From positions 8,571,728-8,635,727 of the forward strand of contig CM026403.1 in the NCBI GenBank assembly GCA_014843695.1: 64,000 nucleotides of DNA. The letters run 5' to 3'. This document shows positions 14,201 through 23,537 of this stretch, piece by piece. A program made the translations under genes and the position numbers. Source of the stretch: Archivesica marissinica. Its lineage: Eukaryota; Mollusca; Bivalvia; Venerida; Vesicomyidae. Below the pieces are notes generated by a model, which made no database searches, was not told the origin of the DNA, and saw only the letters and a program-made list of their open reading frames with translations. Position 1 is the first letter of the stretch, and every line of letters begins with the position of its first letter.

Positions 14201-15712
14201 ACTGCAACAGTAGAAGTGACACACCTCACCCAAATCCTAAACAAACAAGACAGTGCAACAGTAGAAGTGATACACCTCATCCAAATCCTAAACAAACAAG
14301 AGATTGCAACAGTAGAAGTGACACACCTCACCCAAATCCTAAACAAACAAGACAGTGCAACAGTAGAAGTGATACACCTCATCCAAATCCTAAACAAACA
14401 AGAGATTGCAACAGTAGAAGTGATACACCTCATCCAAATCCTAAACAAACAAACAAGAGATTGCAACGGTAGAAGTGACACACCTCATCCAAATCCTAAA
14501 CAAACAAACAAGACATTGCAACAATAGAAGTGATACACCTCATCCAAATCCTAAACAAACAAGAGATTGCAACAGTAGAAGTGATACACCTCATCCAAAT
14601 CCTAAACAAACAAACAAGAGATTGCAACAGTAGAAGTGATACACCTCATCCAAATCCTAAACAAACAAACAAGAGATTGCAACAGTAGAAGTGATACACC
14701 TCATCCAAATCCTAAACAAACAAACAAGAGATTGCAACAGTAGAAGTGATACACCTCATCCAAATCCTAAACAAACAAACAAGAGATTGCAACAGTAGAA
14801 GTGATACACCTCATCCAAATCCTAAACAAACAAACAAGAGATTGCAACAGTAGAAGTGATACACCTCATCCAAATCCTAAACAAACAAACAAGAGATTGC
14901 AACAGTAGAAGTGATACACCTCATCCAAATCCTAAACAAACAAGAGATTGCAACAGTAGAAGTGATACACCTCATCCAAATCCTAAACAAACAAACAAGA
15001 GATTGCAACAGTAGAAGTGATACACCTCATCCAAATCCTAAACAAACAAACAAGACATTGCAACAGTAGAAGTGACACACCTCATCCAAATCCTAAACAA
15101 ACAAACAAGACATTGCAACAGTAGAAGTGACACACCTCATCCAAATCCTAAACAAACAAGAGATTGCAACAGTAGAAGTGATACACCTCATCCAAATCCT
15201 AAACAAACAAACAAACAATACATTGCAACATTAGAAGTGACACACCTCATCCAAATCCTAAACAAACAAACAATACATTGCAACATTAGAAGTGACACAC
15301 CTCATGCAAATCCTAAACAAACAAACAAGACATTGCAACATTAGAAGTGACACACCTCATCCAAATCCTAAACAAACAAGAGATTGCAACAGTAGAAGTG
15401 ATACACCTCATCCAAATCCTAAACAAACAAACAATACATTGCAACATTAGAAGTGACACACCTCATCCAAATCCTAAACAAACAAGTCATTGCAACAGTA
15501 GAAGTGATACACCTCATGCAAATCCTAAACAAACAAACAAGAGATTGCAACAGTAGAAGTGATACACCTCATCCAAATCCTAAACAAACAAACAAGACAT
15601 TGCAACATTAGAAGTGACACACCTCATCCAAATCCTAAACAAACAAACAAGAGATTGCAACAGTAGAAGTGATACAACTCATCCAAATCCTAAACAAACA
15701 AGAGATTGCAAC
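11240..15712. repeat. 51/55-bp minisatellite derived from the exon 8 splice acceptor, about 80 copies
   Basis: On the plus strand the unit reads 'cacctcatccaaatcctaaa', then 'caaacaaacaag', then 'agattgcaacagtagaagtg'. On the minus strand each unit is a (TTTG)n tract, TTTAG, GATTTGGATGAGGTG and TCACTTCTACTG, that is, the pyrimidine tract, AG acceptor and first ~30 coding bases of exon 8. Unit length varies with the number of AAAC blocks: 51, 55, and 59 nt for the copy next to the exon. The first 32 bases of the interval are the exon itself. The array fills most of intron 7. Confidence 0.95.
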
Positions 15713-15828
15713 AGAGCTACAAATGTCTCCCACTACAATTCATGGTAACAGACATACATGTATCATCCATAACCCCCCCCCTACATAACCCCCCAACTTT
15801 GGTCATGAAATCTGTGGGTTGTGGCATG

Positions 15829-16082
15829 CACTCGCACATAAGACGGGTTGATAAAATGTACACCAAACACAAGTATAAATTGCATGCGTGGTCTGTGCAA
15901 GTAGAAGAAATTTTCAGTGTCAGAGTACATTGTACTTTCTTTTATTAAAACATAATTATGGATAAAATTTAAAGACATTTTTTGCTTGAATTTTTTTTAG
16001 CTCTCACTTATAAGACGGGAAGCCACTTTGATGCCATATTCTTGTGGTTAAAACTTGTCTTATAGGGGAGCATGGACGGTAT
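15829..16082. mobile_element. Degraded TIR element related to the one at 57000-57383
   Basis: The right side reads 'cttataggggagcatggacg' and the left 'actcgcacataagacggg'. These pair as decayed inverted ends and resemble the 'ctcgcctataagacgg' ends of the element at 57000-57383. The interior is AT-rich and has no ORF. The leading ACCGTA is missing on the left, so this is a relict. Confidence 0.45.
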
Positions 16083-16116
16083 GAATATTATTAATTTATG
16101 TTGTATTTATTATCAA

Positions 16117-16843
16117 ACCAAGTCAGATCGGTGGGGGATATTGGTTTAAACATATTTATTTTCTATCATGTACATGGTTATTTACAACAATTGAAATAAG
16201 GAATTGGACAGAAAGCTATAAGGAATTGGACAGAAAGCTATAAGGAATTGGACAGAAAGCTATAAGGAATTGGACATAAAGCTATATAGCTTATGGTTGT
16301 CCTCTCCTTTAACATATTGGTTTGGTTTAAACATATTTATTTTCTATCATGTACATGGTTATTTACAACAATTGAAATAAGGAATTGGACAGAAAGCTAT
16401 AAGGAATTGGACAGAAAGCTATAAGGAATTGGACAGAAAGCTATAAGGAATTGGACAGAAAGCTATATAGCTTATGGTTGTCCTCTCCTTTAACATATTG
16501 GTTTGGTTTAAACATATTTATTTTCTATCATGTACATGGTTATTTACAACAATTGAAATAAGGAATTGGACAGAAAGCTATACAGTTTATGGTTGTCCTC
16601 TCCTTTAACACATTGGTTTGGTTTAAACATATTTATTTTCTATCAGGTACATGGTTATTTACAACAATTGAAATAAGGAATTGGACAGAAAGCTATACAG
16701 CGTATGGTAGTCCTCTCCTTTAACACATTGGCTTGGTTTAAACATATTTATTTTCTATCATGTACATGGTTATTTACAACAATTGAAATAAGGAGTTGGA
16801 CAGAAAGTTATACAGCTTATGGTTGTCCTCTCCTTCTGGGGGA
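16117..16843. repeat. Five nested tandem copies of a dispersed repeat
   Basis: The block 'ggtttaaacatatttatttt' ... 'gtacatggttatttacaaca' ... 'ttatggttgtcctctccttt' is repeated five times. The first two copies are longer because an inner 22-bp piece, 'aaggaattggacagaaagct' plus 'at', is itself repeated four times. The last three copies carry it once. One inverted single copy lies at 59943-60055, so the core is also a dispersed repeat. Confidence 0.9.
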
Positions 16844-16934
16844 TATTGTGCAATGGTGATATGTTTTATAATTTAATGGATTTTTCTTCTTCATCAATCC
16901 ATGGGCAATAACTCTGGATTTACTATTGTAGTTT

Positions 16935-17160
16935 AGTTTATACAAATTTATTTGAGCTCGATTGCGAAACAAGTTATTTCAACTTATATTAATCACTCTC
17001 GAGACCTCATTCCTGATGGAATCCATCGCCACGAGGGAGAGAGAAGAGGCAACGTGGAATTTAAATGCCAATACAATCATAACGGCTCCAGCGGGGCTCG
17101 AACTCTGGACCTTTAGCACCTGAAGTGAACGCGCATCCACTGCACTATCACGACTTCCAA
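16935..17160 (-). mobile_element. Type-C SINE (tRNA-derived), full, with 13-bp TSD
   Basis: On the minus strand it starts 'ggaagtcgtgatagtgcagt' with an A-box-like 'tagtgcagtggatg' and a B-box-like 'gagttcgagccc', and ends in the tail 'aacttgtttcgcaatcgagc'. It is flanked on both sides by ACTATTGTAGTTT (16922-16934 and 17161-17173). The uninterrupted site is present in the following tandem copy near 17515-17527. The other copies are at 30959, 46213 and, in part, 20660 and 21340. Confidence 0.93.
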
Positions 17161-17226
17161 ACTATTGTAGTTTGGGTCAGACTTGCAGCACAACACCGCA
17201 CACTGGTGATATGTTTTATAATTTAA

Positions 17227-17465
17227 CCCATTTCATTCTGGATACCGTTCAAACGGTATCTGCAAAGAACATAGAGCCAGATCAACCACCACGGAACGTG
17301 CAGTCTGATCAGGATCTATGCTGTTTGTTATTCAGATGATCTTGCTAAGACACTTGGCTATGTAGCAAACAACATAGATCCTGATCAGCACTCAGCGTTA
17401 CGCGGTGTCTGATCTGGATCTATGTTGTTTGCAAACGCCTTTAAATGTATCCAGAATGAAATGGG
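17227..17465. mobile_element. piggyBac-type MITE, family 1, complete (TTAA target)
   Basis: A 239-bp element has perfect inverted ends CCCATTTCATTCTGGATAC and is flanked by TTAA at 17223-17226 and 17466-17469. CCC ends with TTAA duplication are the hallmark of piggyBac superfamily elements. The interior has palindromic pieces ('aacaacatagatcctgatca' against 'ctggatctatgttgttt') and no coding capacity. An empty site lies at 16873-16876. Confidence 0.92.
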
Positions 17466-17580
17466 TTAATGGATTTTTCTTCTTCATCAATCCATGGGCA
17501 ATAACTCTGGATTTACTATTGTAGTTTGGGTCAGACTTACAGCACAACACCGCACACTGGTGATATGTTTTATAATTTAA

Positions 17581-17804
17581 CCCATTTCATTCTGGATACC
17601 GTTCAAACGGTATCTGCAAAGAACATAGAGCCAGATCAACCGCCACGGAACGTGCAGTCTGATCAGGATCTATGCTGTTTGCTATTCAGATGATCTTGCT
17701 AAGACACTTGGCTATGTAGCAAACAACATAGATCCTGATCAGCACGCAGCGTTACGCTGCGTCTGATCTGGATCTATGTTGTTTGCAAACGCCTTTAAAT
17801 GTAT
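17581..17804. mobile_element. piggyBac-type MITE, family 1, right end truncated
   Basis: This is near-identical to the copy at 17227 and is preceded by TTAA at 17577-17580. It stops after 'cctttaaatgtat', where it runs into unrelated AT-rich sequence, so the right inverted end is missing. Because it sits in the same tandem host segment, it probably arose by duplication of the filled site rather than by a second insertion. Confidence 0.9.
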
Positions 17805-18329
17805 TTATTTTTATAATTTTATTTTTAAGTTTGATGACATTCCCTACATTGATTACTTATTTTTATATATTTATTTTAATCAATTAAAGGGCCATAACTC
17901 TGGTGATACGGACCCGATGTGGACGAAAGTTATATGAGCACCTGCACACTATGATGATAAATAATTGATTGGAGTTTCATGAAATTCCACACATTGGTTA
18001 CAGAGATCTGACTCAAGAGTGACGGCCTCACGAATGGGTACTTAGAGTGGCTAGCCGCTACCCTGTTGTTCTCTCCTAACCCTAGATCACTAGACAATAG
18101 ATCCACTGTTCTCCTAGCCACATAACTACACATTTGTATGTGCAAACGGACAATGCCAAAACAATATCTCCCTCCGAGATCCTTAGGATCGGCCGGGGAT
18201 AATTAATAACACCATATATAGTCACATGATTAGCTGCATTCAATCCTGTGGCATGTTCACTAATTTAATAATTGAACACACCTGTAGATCTACATTATCT
18301 GTTACGTGTTAATATGATAAGATACGTAC
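17805..18329. other. Intron 7 sequence next to exon 7
   Basis: This is AT-rich intronic DNA with one 'agggccataactctggtgat' phrase (17887), a motif common in mollusc repeats. A 71-codon minus-strand ORF here has no recognisable similarity and no convincing splice sites, so I do not call it. Confidence 0.5.
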
Positions 18330-18446
18330 CTGTTTATATGAGAGACTCATCCTCAAGTGGCATTTCCCGATAGCTTTAGGCTTGCCTTTAGTAGATCCAA
18401 CAGCCAAAACATCATACCAGTCATCTGTACCTAAGGCCGCAATTTC
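18330..18446 (-). CDS. BAIAP3-like: BAIAP3/UNC13D-like gene, exon 7 (C-terminal strands of C2A)
   Basis: This is a 117-nt, 39-codon phase 0-0 exon on the minus strand, with acceptor TTATATCTGCAG|GAAATTG and donor AAACAG|GTACGT. It encodes EIAALGTDDWYDVLAVG, a basic turn (STKGKPKAIG) and KCHLRMSLSYKQ. The pattern W-[FY]-x-L ... G-x-[CI]-H-L-x-[LM]-x-L is the closing pair of strands of C2 domains. The family counterpart has RW-F-KLEP ... G-D-CHL. It follows exon 6 (ends ...KIVIPVR) without a gap against the family. Confidence 0.88.
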
Positions 18447-19081
18447 CTGCAGATATAAGAGAATAATCACAAATCCAGCCGCTTTGAATTGGGAGCAGCG
18501 AATATCAAAAATTGGCATGTAATTCATTTGCCAAAAAATGTTTTTTTTAAATAATATTTTATTGCATTTTTTTTCATTACAATTATACACACAATGAAAT
18601 ACGTAGAAAACAATATGAAAGTATATTAGGATTTATTATTATTGCTGTAAAAAATGTTTATGGGGGGGGGAAGCAAATGGGTTAGGCTACAAGTTATGAC
18701 AACATTATTTACAGCCCTTCCAATCACTTCAAACTAAATTAACAATGTTGGATGAACAATTTCTGTTATGTATGATTTGATGTAGGAAAATGCCAGATAT
18801 ATACAATTAAACTTCGTGATAAATATTTGTTAACTATTAAAACATATCAGGATTATTAACGAAAATGAATTGAAAAAATAAATGTTTACACTGTACTATA
18901 ATAGTGTAGATATTCTGCAGCAATCGGATCCCAAACCATAATTACACGTATAAATTATCACAGGGAACCAACCCCAATGTGCCTTGTTTTCATTTCGGCA
19001 TTTAATTATTCTTGTTTTTATTGCCGTCTGTTATTTCCTGTTTTAACTTCACGATGAGATATTGGTGACTCAAAAGGAATA
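18447..19081. other. Intron 6, no further feature
   Basis: AT-rich intronic DNA with short homopolymers (a run of ten or so G at 18662). I see no repeat family or exon. Confidence 0.5.
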
Positions 19082-19858
19082 CAGTGGAACCTCTCTAAAC
19101 CGGACATCTTCGGGACTGGATAAAAAGTCCGGTTTACAGAGGTTTCCGGTATTCAGAGGTTTTTTATTGATGTGTTTTCAAAACTGCATATAACCTTTAT
19201 AAAGTAAATATGCCTTTATAAAGTGATGAAAAACAGTTCTTTAAATATTATTTTGTAAAACAAATGGTCAAAAGTTGCGAAAATCATAATTATCTTGTGT
19301 GACTGGATTATATTGTGCTTTCACAGGTGATCAAACGGTTGCATCAAACAATAAATTACGAGATTCACAAAATCCTATATTCGTTATCAAACAAGTTTTA
19401 TAATTGCCTATTGGATAGTAATCTACACGTGATTATAACATAATCCCCCAGTTAGCCGACACATTAACTGTACATGAGTGCTAATTACAGTAGTCATCAA
19501 TCAGCCTGACATCTTATAATCTTGCATTATCACACGTTCATAGATCAAACGCGCAACATTAAAAACGAGATTGGAAAGTGTCAGCAGTGTGTCAATTTCT
19601 GACGGAATACACAAACAAATTCAACACTTTTTAGTTTATTGATGAAGACCTATGTCACCTAAAAGTTGTTCCGGTTTTGGGAGGTGAAATTACATCAAAC
19701 TGTACCCAAATTATGCAAATTTTTCGGAGTTGAGAGGTTCCAGTTTTCAGAGTGATTTTATATAAGAAATAAAGAAGAAACAAATCAGGACTTTAAAAAA
19801 CGTCCGGGTTTGGGAGTATTCCGATTTAGAGAGGGTCCAGTTTTGGGAGGTTCCACTG
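19082..19858. mobile_element. 777-bp non-autonomous pogo/Tc1-mariner-type element
   Basis: The ends CAGTGGAACCTC and GAGGTTCCACTG are inverted and flanked by TA on both sides (19080-19081 and 19859-19860). Degenerate copies of the terminal motif recur just inside each end ('ggtttacagaggtttccgg', 'gagttgagaggttccagttt', 'gtccgggtttgggagtattc'), as in pogo-like elements with repeated transposase-binding motifs. No transposase ORF is present. Confidence 0.85.
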
Positions 19859-20069
19859 TATATACATTTTCGTAGATTTGAAAAAATATTTGGCATTAGA
19901 GAATATGGTGTTGATTCGCGGTGATCTAGATCTATTTAATCTAGGTCATAGAACTCTCATTCGGTAACTAATTTCCGGCAAAGGAAACTTCTGGGAAACA
20001 AACATTATTTTTTAGATTAGCATGACACTGTTTTCTAAATTCGCTTGCCGTAAAGCTTGATTATAGCTT

Positions 20070-20163
20070 GCTATAACTTAGAGCTCGCAATAACTTAGAG
20101 CTCGCTATAACTTAGAGCTCGCTATAACTTAGAGCTCGCTATAACTTAGAGCTCGCTATAACA
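20070..20163. repeat. 17-bp tandem repeat, about 5-6 copies, at the exon 6 donor
   Basis: The unit 'ataacttagagctcgct' repeats with one variant (gcaataac). On the minus strand it begins about 11 nt downstream of the exon 6 GTGAGT donor. It contains the palindrome GAGCTC. Confidence 0.92.
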
Positions 20164-20172
20164 AGGACTCAC

Positions 20173-20257
20173 CCGGACTGGTATCACTATTTTACCGTAG
20201 TAGCCCAGGGATGTTGAGTGTTCAGCCTCGCTGCTGTGTCGCAATACGCTCAGAAAA
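20173..20257 (-). CDS. BAIAP3-like: BAIAP3/UNC13D-like gene, exon 6 (C2A, after loop 3)
   Basis: This is an 85-nt minus-strand exon entered in phase 2 and left in phase 0. The acceptor is CTTGTTTCAG|TTTTCTG and the donor is CCGG|GTGAGT. Its first base completes AA|T (Asn) from exon 5, then it reads FLSVLRHSSEAEHSTS and LGYYGKIVIPVR. In the family this position is a variable, charged linker followed by DDFLGxxxIPV-R; here DDFLG is replaced by SLGYYG, while the hydrophobic strand KIVIPVR is kept. The exon is short and was found only because its phases (2 in, 0 out) exactly bridge exons 5 and 7. Confidence 0.82.
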
Positions 20258-20345
20258 CTGAAACAAGTATATATGTAAACATATCAGTTGACTAACAGAT
20301 AGGATTAGCTAGGACCACACGCTTGGATACTTACCATTAGCTTAA

Positions 20346-20578
20346 CCCATTCAACACCAAGTAACTGACATGGACTGTTCCTTGATATTATTCGACCAAT
20401 AAATTAATAAGAAAATTACATTTGGACCAGTTCATTTATCAATATGGGTAATTTTGTCTAAAAATAGTAATATTACTGGCAAAAAGTGTAGATCCTGATG
20501 AGCCGGCTCGTTATGAGCCGGCTCATCTGGATCTACACTTTTTGTAAGCCTATTTAGAGGGCTGCAGTGTTGAAAGGG
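20346..20578. mobile_element. piggyBac-type MITE, family 2, complete
   Basis: It is flanked by TTAA (20342-20345 and 20579-20582) and starts CCCATTCAACACC. The opposite end, read inward, is CCCTTTCAACACT. The interior holds a hairpin built on 'gatgagccggctcgt' and its mirror, inside outer arms 'aaaaagtgtagatcc' and 'ggatctacacttttt'. Two inverted-orientation copies lie at 29378 and 50352. Confidence 0.9.
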
Positions 20579-20659
20579 TTAAACATATTTTATTGCTTGA
20601 TTCATTTGACATATATATATATATATATGTGAATACAAAACATGACAATTTAAAGGAGC

Positions 20660-20820
20660 CGTTACGATTGTGTATTTAGGCAAGGCATTTAATTTCCACG
20701 TTGCCTCTTCTCTCTCCCTCGTGGCGATGGATTCCATCAGGAATGAGATCTCGAGAGTGATTAATATAAGTTGTAAGAACTTGTTTCGCAATCGAGCTAT
20801 AAAAAAAAATTGTATAAACT
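20660..20820 (+). mobile_element. Type-C SINE, 5'-truncated
   Basis: It begins at 'gccgttacgattgtg', lacks the tRNA-like head, keeps the body 'cctcgtggcgatggattcca' and the tail 'aacttgtttcgcaatcgagc', and ends in 'ttgtataaact'. Confidence 0.85.
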
Positions 20821-20896
20821 TATTAAAAGAAAAGAAAAAAGGGCCACAACTTCTAGCAACTTTAGTTATGACCCTTAAAATGGAAAAGAAATACTT

Positions 20897-21325
20897 GGCG
20901 TTCATTCTAGGTCTGAATGTTTGGGAGAAGTGAGATAGTGTGTGATTGGGTCCCAAGTGTTATTTAATAAATTTCAATACAATAGGTAACACCATCCGTG
21001 GTCCAGTGGTAGAGCGTCGGATCTGGAATATATCGTCCCGGGTTCGATACTCAGTCAGGCCACGTATGTAGTGTCATTGAGCAAGCACCTCACACACATT
21101 GCTTAGTACTGGTTAACCACTTAGGTCGGCTAAGCCTGCCCAGGAAAACATGTATACGTCCCCGCAAGGGGTTTGACATTAATGGAACATACATACATAC
21201 ATACATACATACATAACACGATACACAATATGACCATTAAATAACGAACATTTGAATAGCAGGAGTGCTTTCTAATGGGCCAGTGTATCTTACTTCGTCC
21301 AAGTTCACCCTCTAGAATGAGAACT
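20897..21325. mobile_element. CAGGG-type MITE relict, interrupted by a type-E SINE
   Basis: The left part ('ttcattctaggtctgaatgt', 20900) and right part ('aatgggccagtgtatcttac' ... 'accctctagaatga') match the continuous element at 49517-49782, but are separated by the SINE at 20988-21216. The terminal bases are decayed. Confidence 0.7.
20988..21216 (+). mobile_element. Type-E SINE (tRNA-derived) with (CATA)n tail
   Basis: The head 'ccgtggtccagtggtagagc' contains an A box and 'gggttcgatac' a B box. The body ends 'cccgcaaggggtttgacatt' and is followed by a (cata)n tail. 'taacac' flanks both sides and may be a short target duplication. An inverted copy is at 47900-48108. Confidence 0.85.
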
Positions 21326-21339
21326 GATACACACACATT

Positions 21340-21616
21340 TCATAGTGGTAGCGCGTTCACTTCAGGTCTGGAGTTCGGCCACTGGCGCCATTACAATTGT
21401 GCACTTAGGCAAGGCATTTAAATTTGATAGTGGAAGTCATGATAGCGCAGTGGTAGCGTGTTTGCTTCAGTTGCGAAAGGTCTGGAGTTCAAGCCCCACT
21501 GGAGCCATTACGATTGTGCACTTAGGCAAGGCATTTAAATTCTACGTTGGCTCTTCTAATATAAGTTGTATGAACTTGTTTCGCAATCGAGCTAAAATAA
21601 ATTTGTATAAACTAAA
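21340..21616 (+). mobile_element. Type-C SINE with two tandem heads
   Basis: A partial head and body (21340-21427) is followed by a complete head ('gatagcgcagtggtagcgtg') and a body with an internal deletion, since the 'ccctcgtggcgatgg' block is missing. It ends in 'aacttgtttcgcaatcgagc'. This is either a dimeric insertion or unequal recombination. Confidence 0.8.
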
Positions 21617-21710
21617 CACATTTGATAAAATTTAATGGTAAAACTTTCTATTATTTTAAACAGAATCAAACTTTTATTATATGTTATATTTTATGTTATG
21701 TTATATTTCG

Positions 21711-21958
21711 GGTTTTACGCCTGCATCAGCACCATTTCGGGCTATATCGCCGGCGGGCAGTTTACTTAACAACACCTTTCCTGGGCAGGCTCCAGCGGTT
21801 AACCAGTACTTGGGTGCACCAACCTCCGTAAGAAACTGCCAACTTTTTCATATAAATGAGACACACGACCTGAGCGGGGCTCGAACCCGTGACCATCAGT
21901 GATGATAGATTACAGTGGTATACAAGTCAGCGACCATAACCACTCGACCACGGAGGCG
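21711..21958 (-). mobile_element. Type-D SINE (head with long variable arm), full
   Basis: On the minus strand it starts 'gcctccgtggtcgagtggtt' and has a B-box-like 'gggttcgagcccc' about 70 bp in. The spacing fits a class II (Leu/Ser-like) tRNA head with a long extra arm. The body includes 'aagttggcagtttcttacgg' and 'ccagtacttgggtgcacc' (complement). The plus-strand relative is at 53766 and a fragment is at 47627. Confidence 0.82.
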
Positions 21959-22081
21959 GACAAACTTTTATTACAATACAGCAAGTGTTGATCTGAATCA
22001 CACACAATATTTGTTAATCAGAATCCAACTGTAATATCACCTATAGACAATCTTGAATTTTGGCCTGGGATTGTGGCTTAC

Positions 22082-22180
22082 TTTTTCACGGTGTGGTGCT
22101 TTTCCTGCCTGGCATCATGTTGCGGGTCCTTATCACACACATAAATGTGAACTTCATCCGTCTGAAAGTCGTCAACATCT
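22082..22180 (-). CDS. BAIAP3-like: BAIAP3/UNC13D-like gene, exon 5 (C2A, Ca2+-binding loop 3)
   Basis: This is a 99-nt minus-strand exon entered in phase 2 and left in phase 2, with acceptor TTGTTTTCAG|AGATGTT and donor GTGAAAAA|GTAAGCC. Its first base completes CT|A (Leu) of exon 4, and it continues DVDDFQTDEVHIYVCDKD then PQHDARQEKHHTVK. V-D-D-F-x-T-D-x-[LV]-H-[LI]-x-[VI]-x-D-x-D is the strand-plus-loop 3 signature of the first C2 domain in this family. The D-x-D-x3-D acidic triplet expected for calcium binding is present (CDKDPQHD). The family usually has WD where this protein has CD. Confidence 0.9.
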
Positions 22181-22493
22181 CTGAAAACAACAAGGGTGCA
22201 ATCTGAAGGACTGGTATGTTCTCATTGTTCTGTCCCTACCTGAAGTGTCGAAATTGTAGGTTGTGTGTAAGCAGCAGGGTTCCCGCTGTCGGTCGCCAAT
22301 GGCGCTAAAAAATACAAATACTGGCGCTAAATTTTGTGAATTGGCGAATATACAAATATATTTGGCGTAACTTTTTTTAATTTTTTTTTGTGTGTAAACA
22401 TACATGGCTTCAAATATTTATCTGATAACTATATGGCTCTTAGTTGGTGCCAAGTCTTTCAAATTGGCTCCAGTTTGTTTTAATTGGGGACAG

Positions 22494-22758
22494 AAGTTCA
22501 GACAGAGGGAACTACTTTTCCTAAACAGAATAAGTTCAGATAGAGGGAACTACTTTTCCTAAACAGAATAAGTTCAGACAGAGGGAACTACTTTTCCTAA
22601 ACAGAATAAGTTCAGACAGATGGAACTACTTTTCCTAAACAGAATAAGTTCAGACAAAGGGAACTACTTTTCCTAAACAGAATAAGTTCAGACAGATGGA
22701 ACTACTTTTCCTAAACAGAATAAGTTCAGACAAAGGGAACTACTTTTCCTAAACAGAA
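22494..22758. repeat. 38-bp tandem repeat, 7 copies
   Basis: The unit starts 'aagttcagacagagggaact' and ends 'acttttcctaaacagaat'. Copies alternate between gagg, gatg and aagg at one site. It lies in intron 4 about 300 bp upstream (minus strand) of exon 5. Confidence 0.95.
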
Positions 22759-22943
22759 TGTGTTGTAGCAGACATGAGAGCAAGGTATAGTATGTGTGTG
22801 CGTTTCTGACTAATGAGACAATTCTTATGAGCATCAGGCTTCCCAAATCTTATCCTTGACGGTCGGGCGCAAGGCTGATAGGCAATCAGTAACGATTATA
22901 TAACTAGCTGGCGGATCACGAACCGACAGTATCAAAATGACAC

Positions 22944-23498
22944 CTGGCCCCGAGGTTATAAAACTTTTTTGATCTCAGCTCTAAACTCAACTCAAAACTC
23001 AAACTCACTGGAGTTTTGAGACAGAATCGTAGGTTATAAAACGTTTTGAGACTGTACTCAGTTGAGCATGAGATCATGCTCAACTGAGTTTAACTCTTTC
23101 GTATGGAGGCTTAAAAAGCCATAACCGGAAGCGTCACGCATCGTCTGCGCGCACAATAAATACTACAATGTCGGCAATGAATAATGATGATGCGTGACGC
23201 TAGTGGATTGCTCCTGTCGCGAAAAACACGAGGGCGTCTAATTTGCCCAATTGCGCGAATTACACGATTCCGTCTTTGGTGTCGTCTGACTACATCGGCC
23301 ATTTTGAGACTTGAGTTTGGTTATTGAGTTTGCTCAAAGCTAATCTCGAGTTTTTCTCAATCTCAAACTCAACCTGAGTTCAAACTCAAACTCAGAAGTT
23401 TTATAACCTACGTTTCTGAGTTTGAGACAGGAGTTGAGCACAGAACTTGAGTTGAGTTTGAGATCGAACTCAAAAAAGTTTTATAACCTCGGGGCCAG
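22944..23498. mobile_element. 555-bp TIR element with subterminal repeats, unclassified
   Basis: The left end 'ctggccccgaggttataaaa' and the right end 'ttttataacctcggggccag' are inverted over about 29 bp. Many short inverted and direct variants of 'gagtttgagac' and 'ctcaaactc' fill the 150 bp next to each end. The central ~230 bp has no transposase ORF. No clear target duplication is visible, so the superfamily is open. Confidence 0.78.
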
Positions 23499-23537
23499 TA
23501 CAAGGTTGAAACCTTCGACCTCCCACTCCATAGGCAG

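Larger units (their letters stand above)
16855..17804. repeat. Three tandem copies of a ~120-bp host segment, differently interrupted
   Basis: The segment 'ggtgatatgttttataattt' ... 'tggatttttcttcttcatca' ... 'ggatttactattgtagtttg' ... 'gcacaacaccgcacact' occurs three times. Copy 1 has an uninterrupted TTTAATGG but carries a SINE at ACTATTGTAGTTT. Copy 2 lacks the SINE but carries a complete TTAA-flanked MITE. Copy 3 carries the same MITE with its right end lost. Each copy is thus the empty site for an insertion found in another. Confidence 0.92.

Noticed and set aside
11640..15556. Many 60-120-codon ORFs on both strands in the 51/55-bp array
   Set aside because: They are by-products of 51-bp (in-frame) unit runs and end wherever a 55-bp unit shifts the frame.
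15706..15978. Overlapping plus and minus ORFs after the acceptor-derived array
   Set aside because: They coincide with the decayed TIR element and show no family similarity.
17930..18145. 71-codon minus-strand ORF as the exon after exon 7
   Set aside because: No acceptor with matching phase and no similarity to the family; exon 8 at 11173-11271 fits phase and splice sites.
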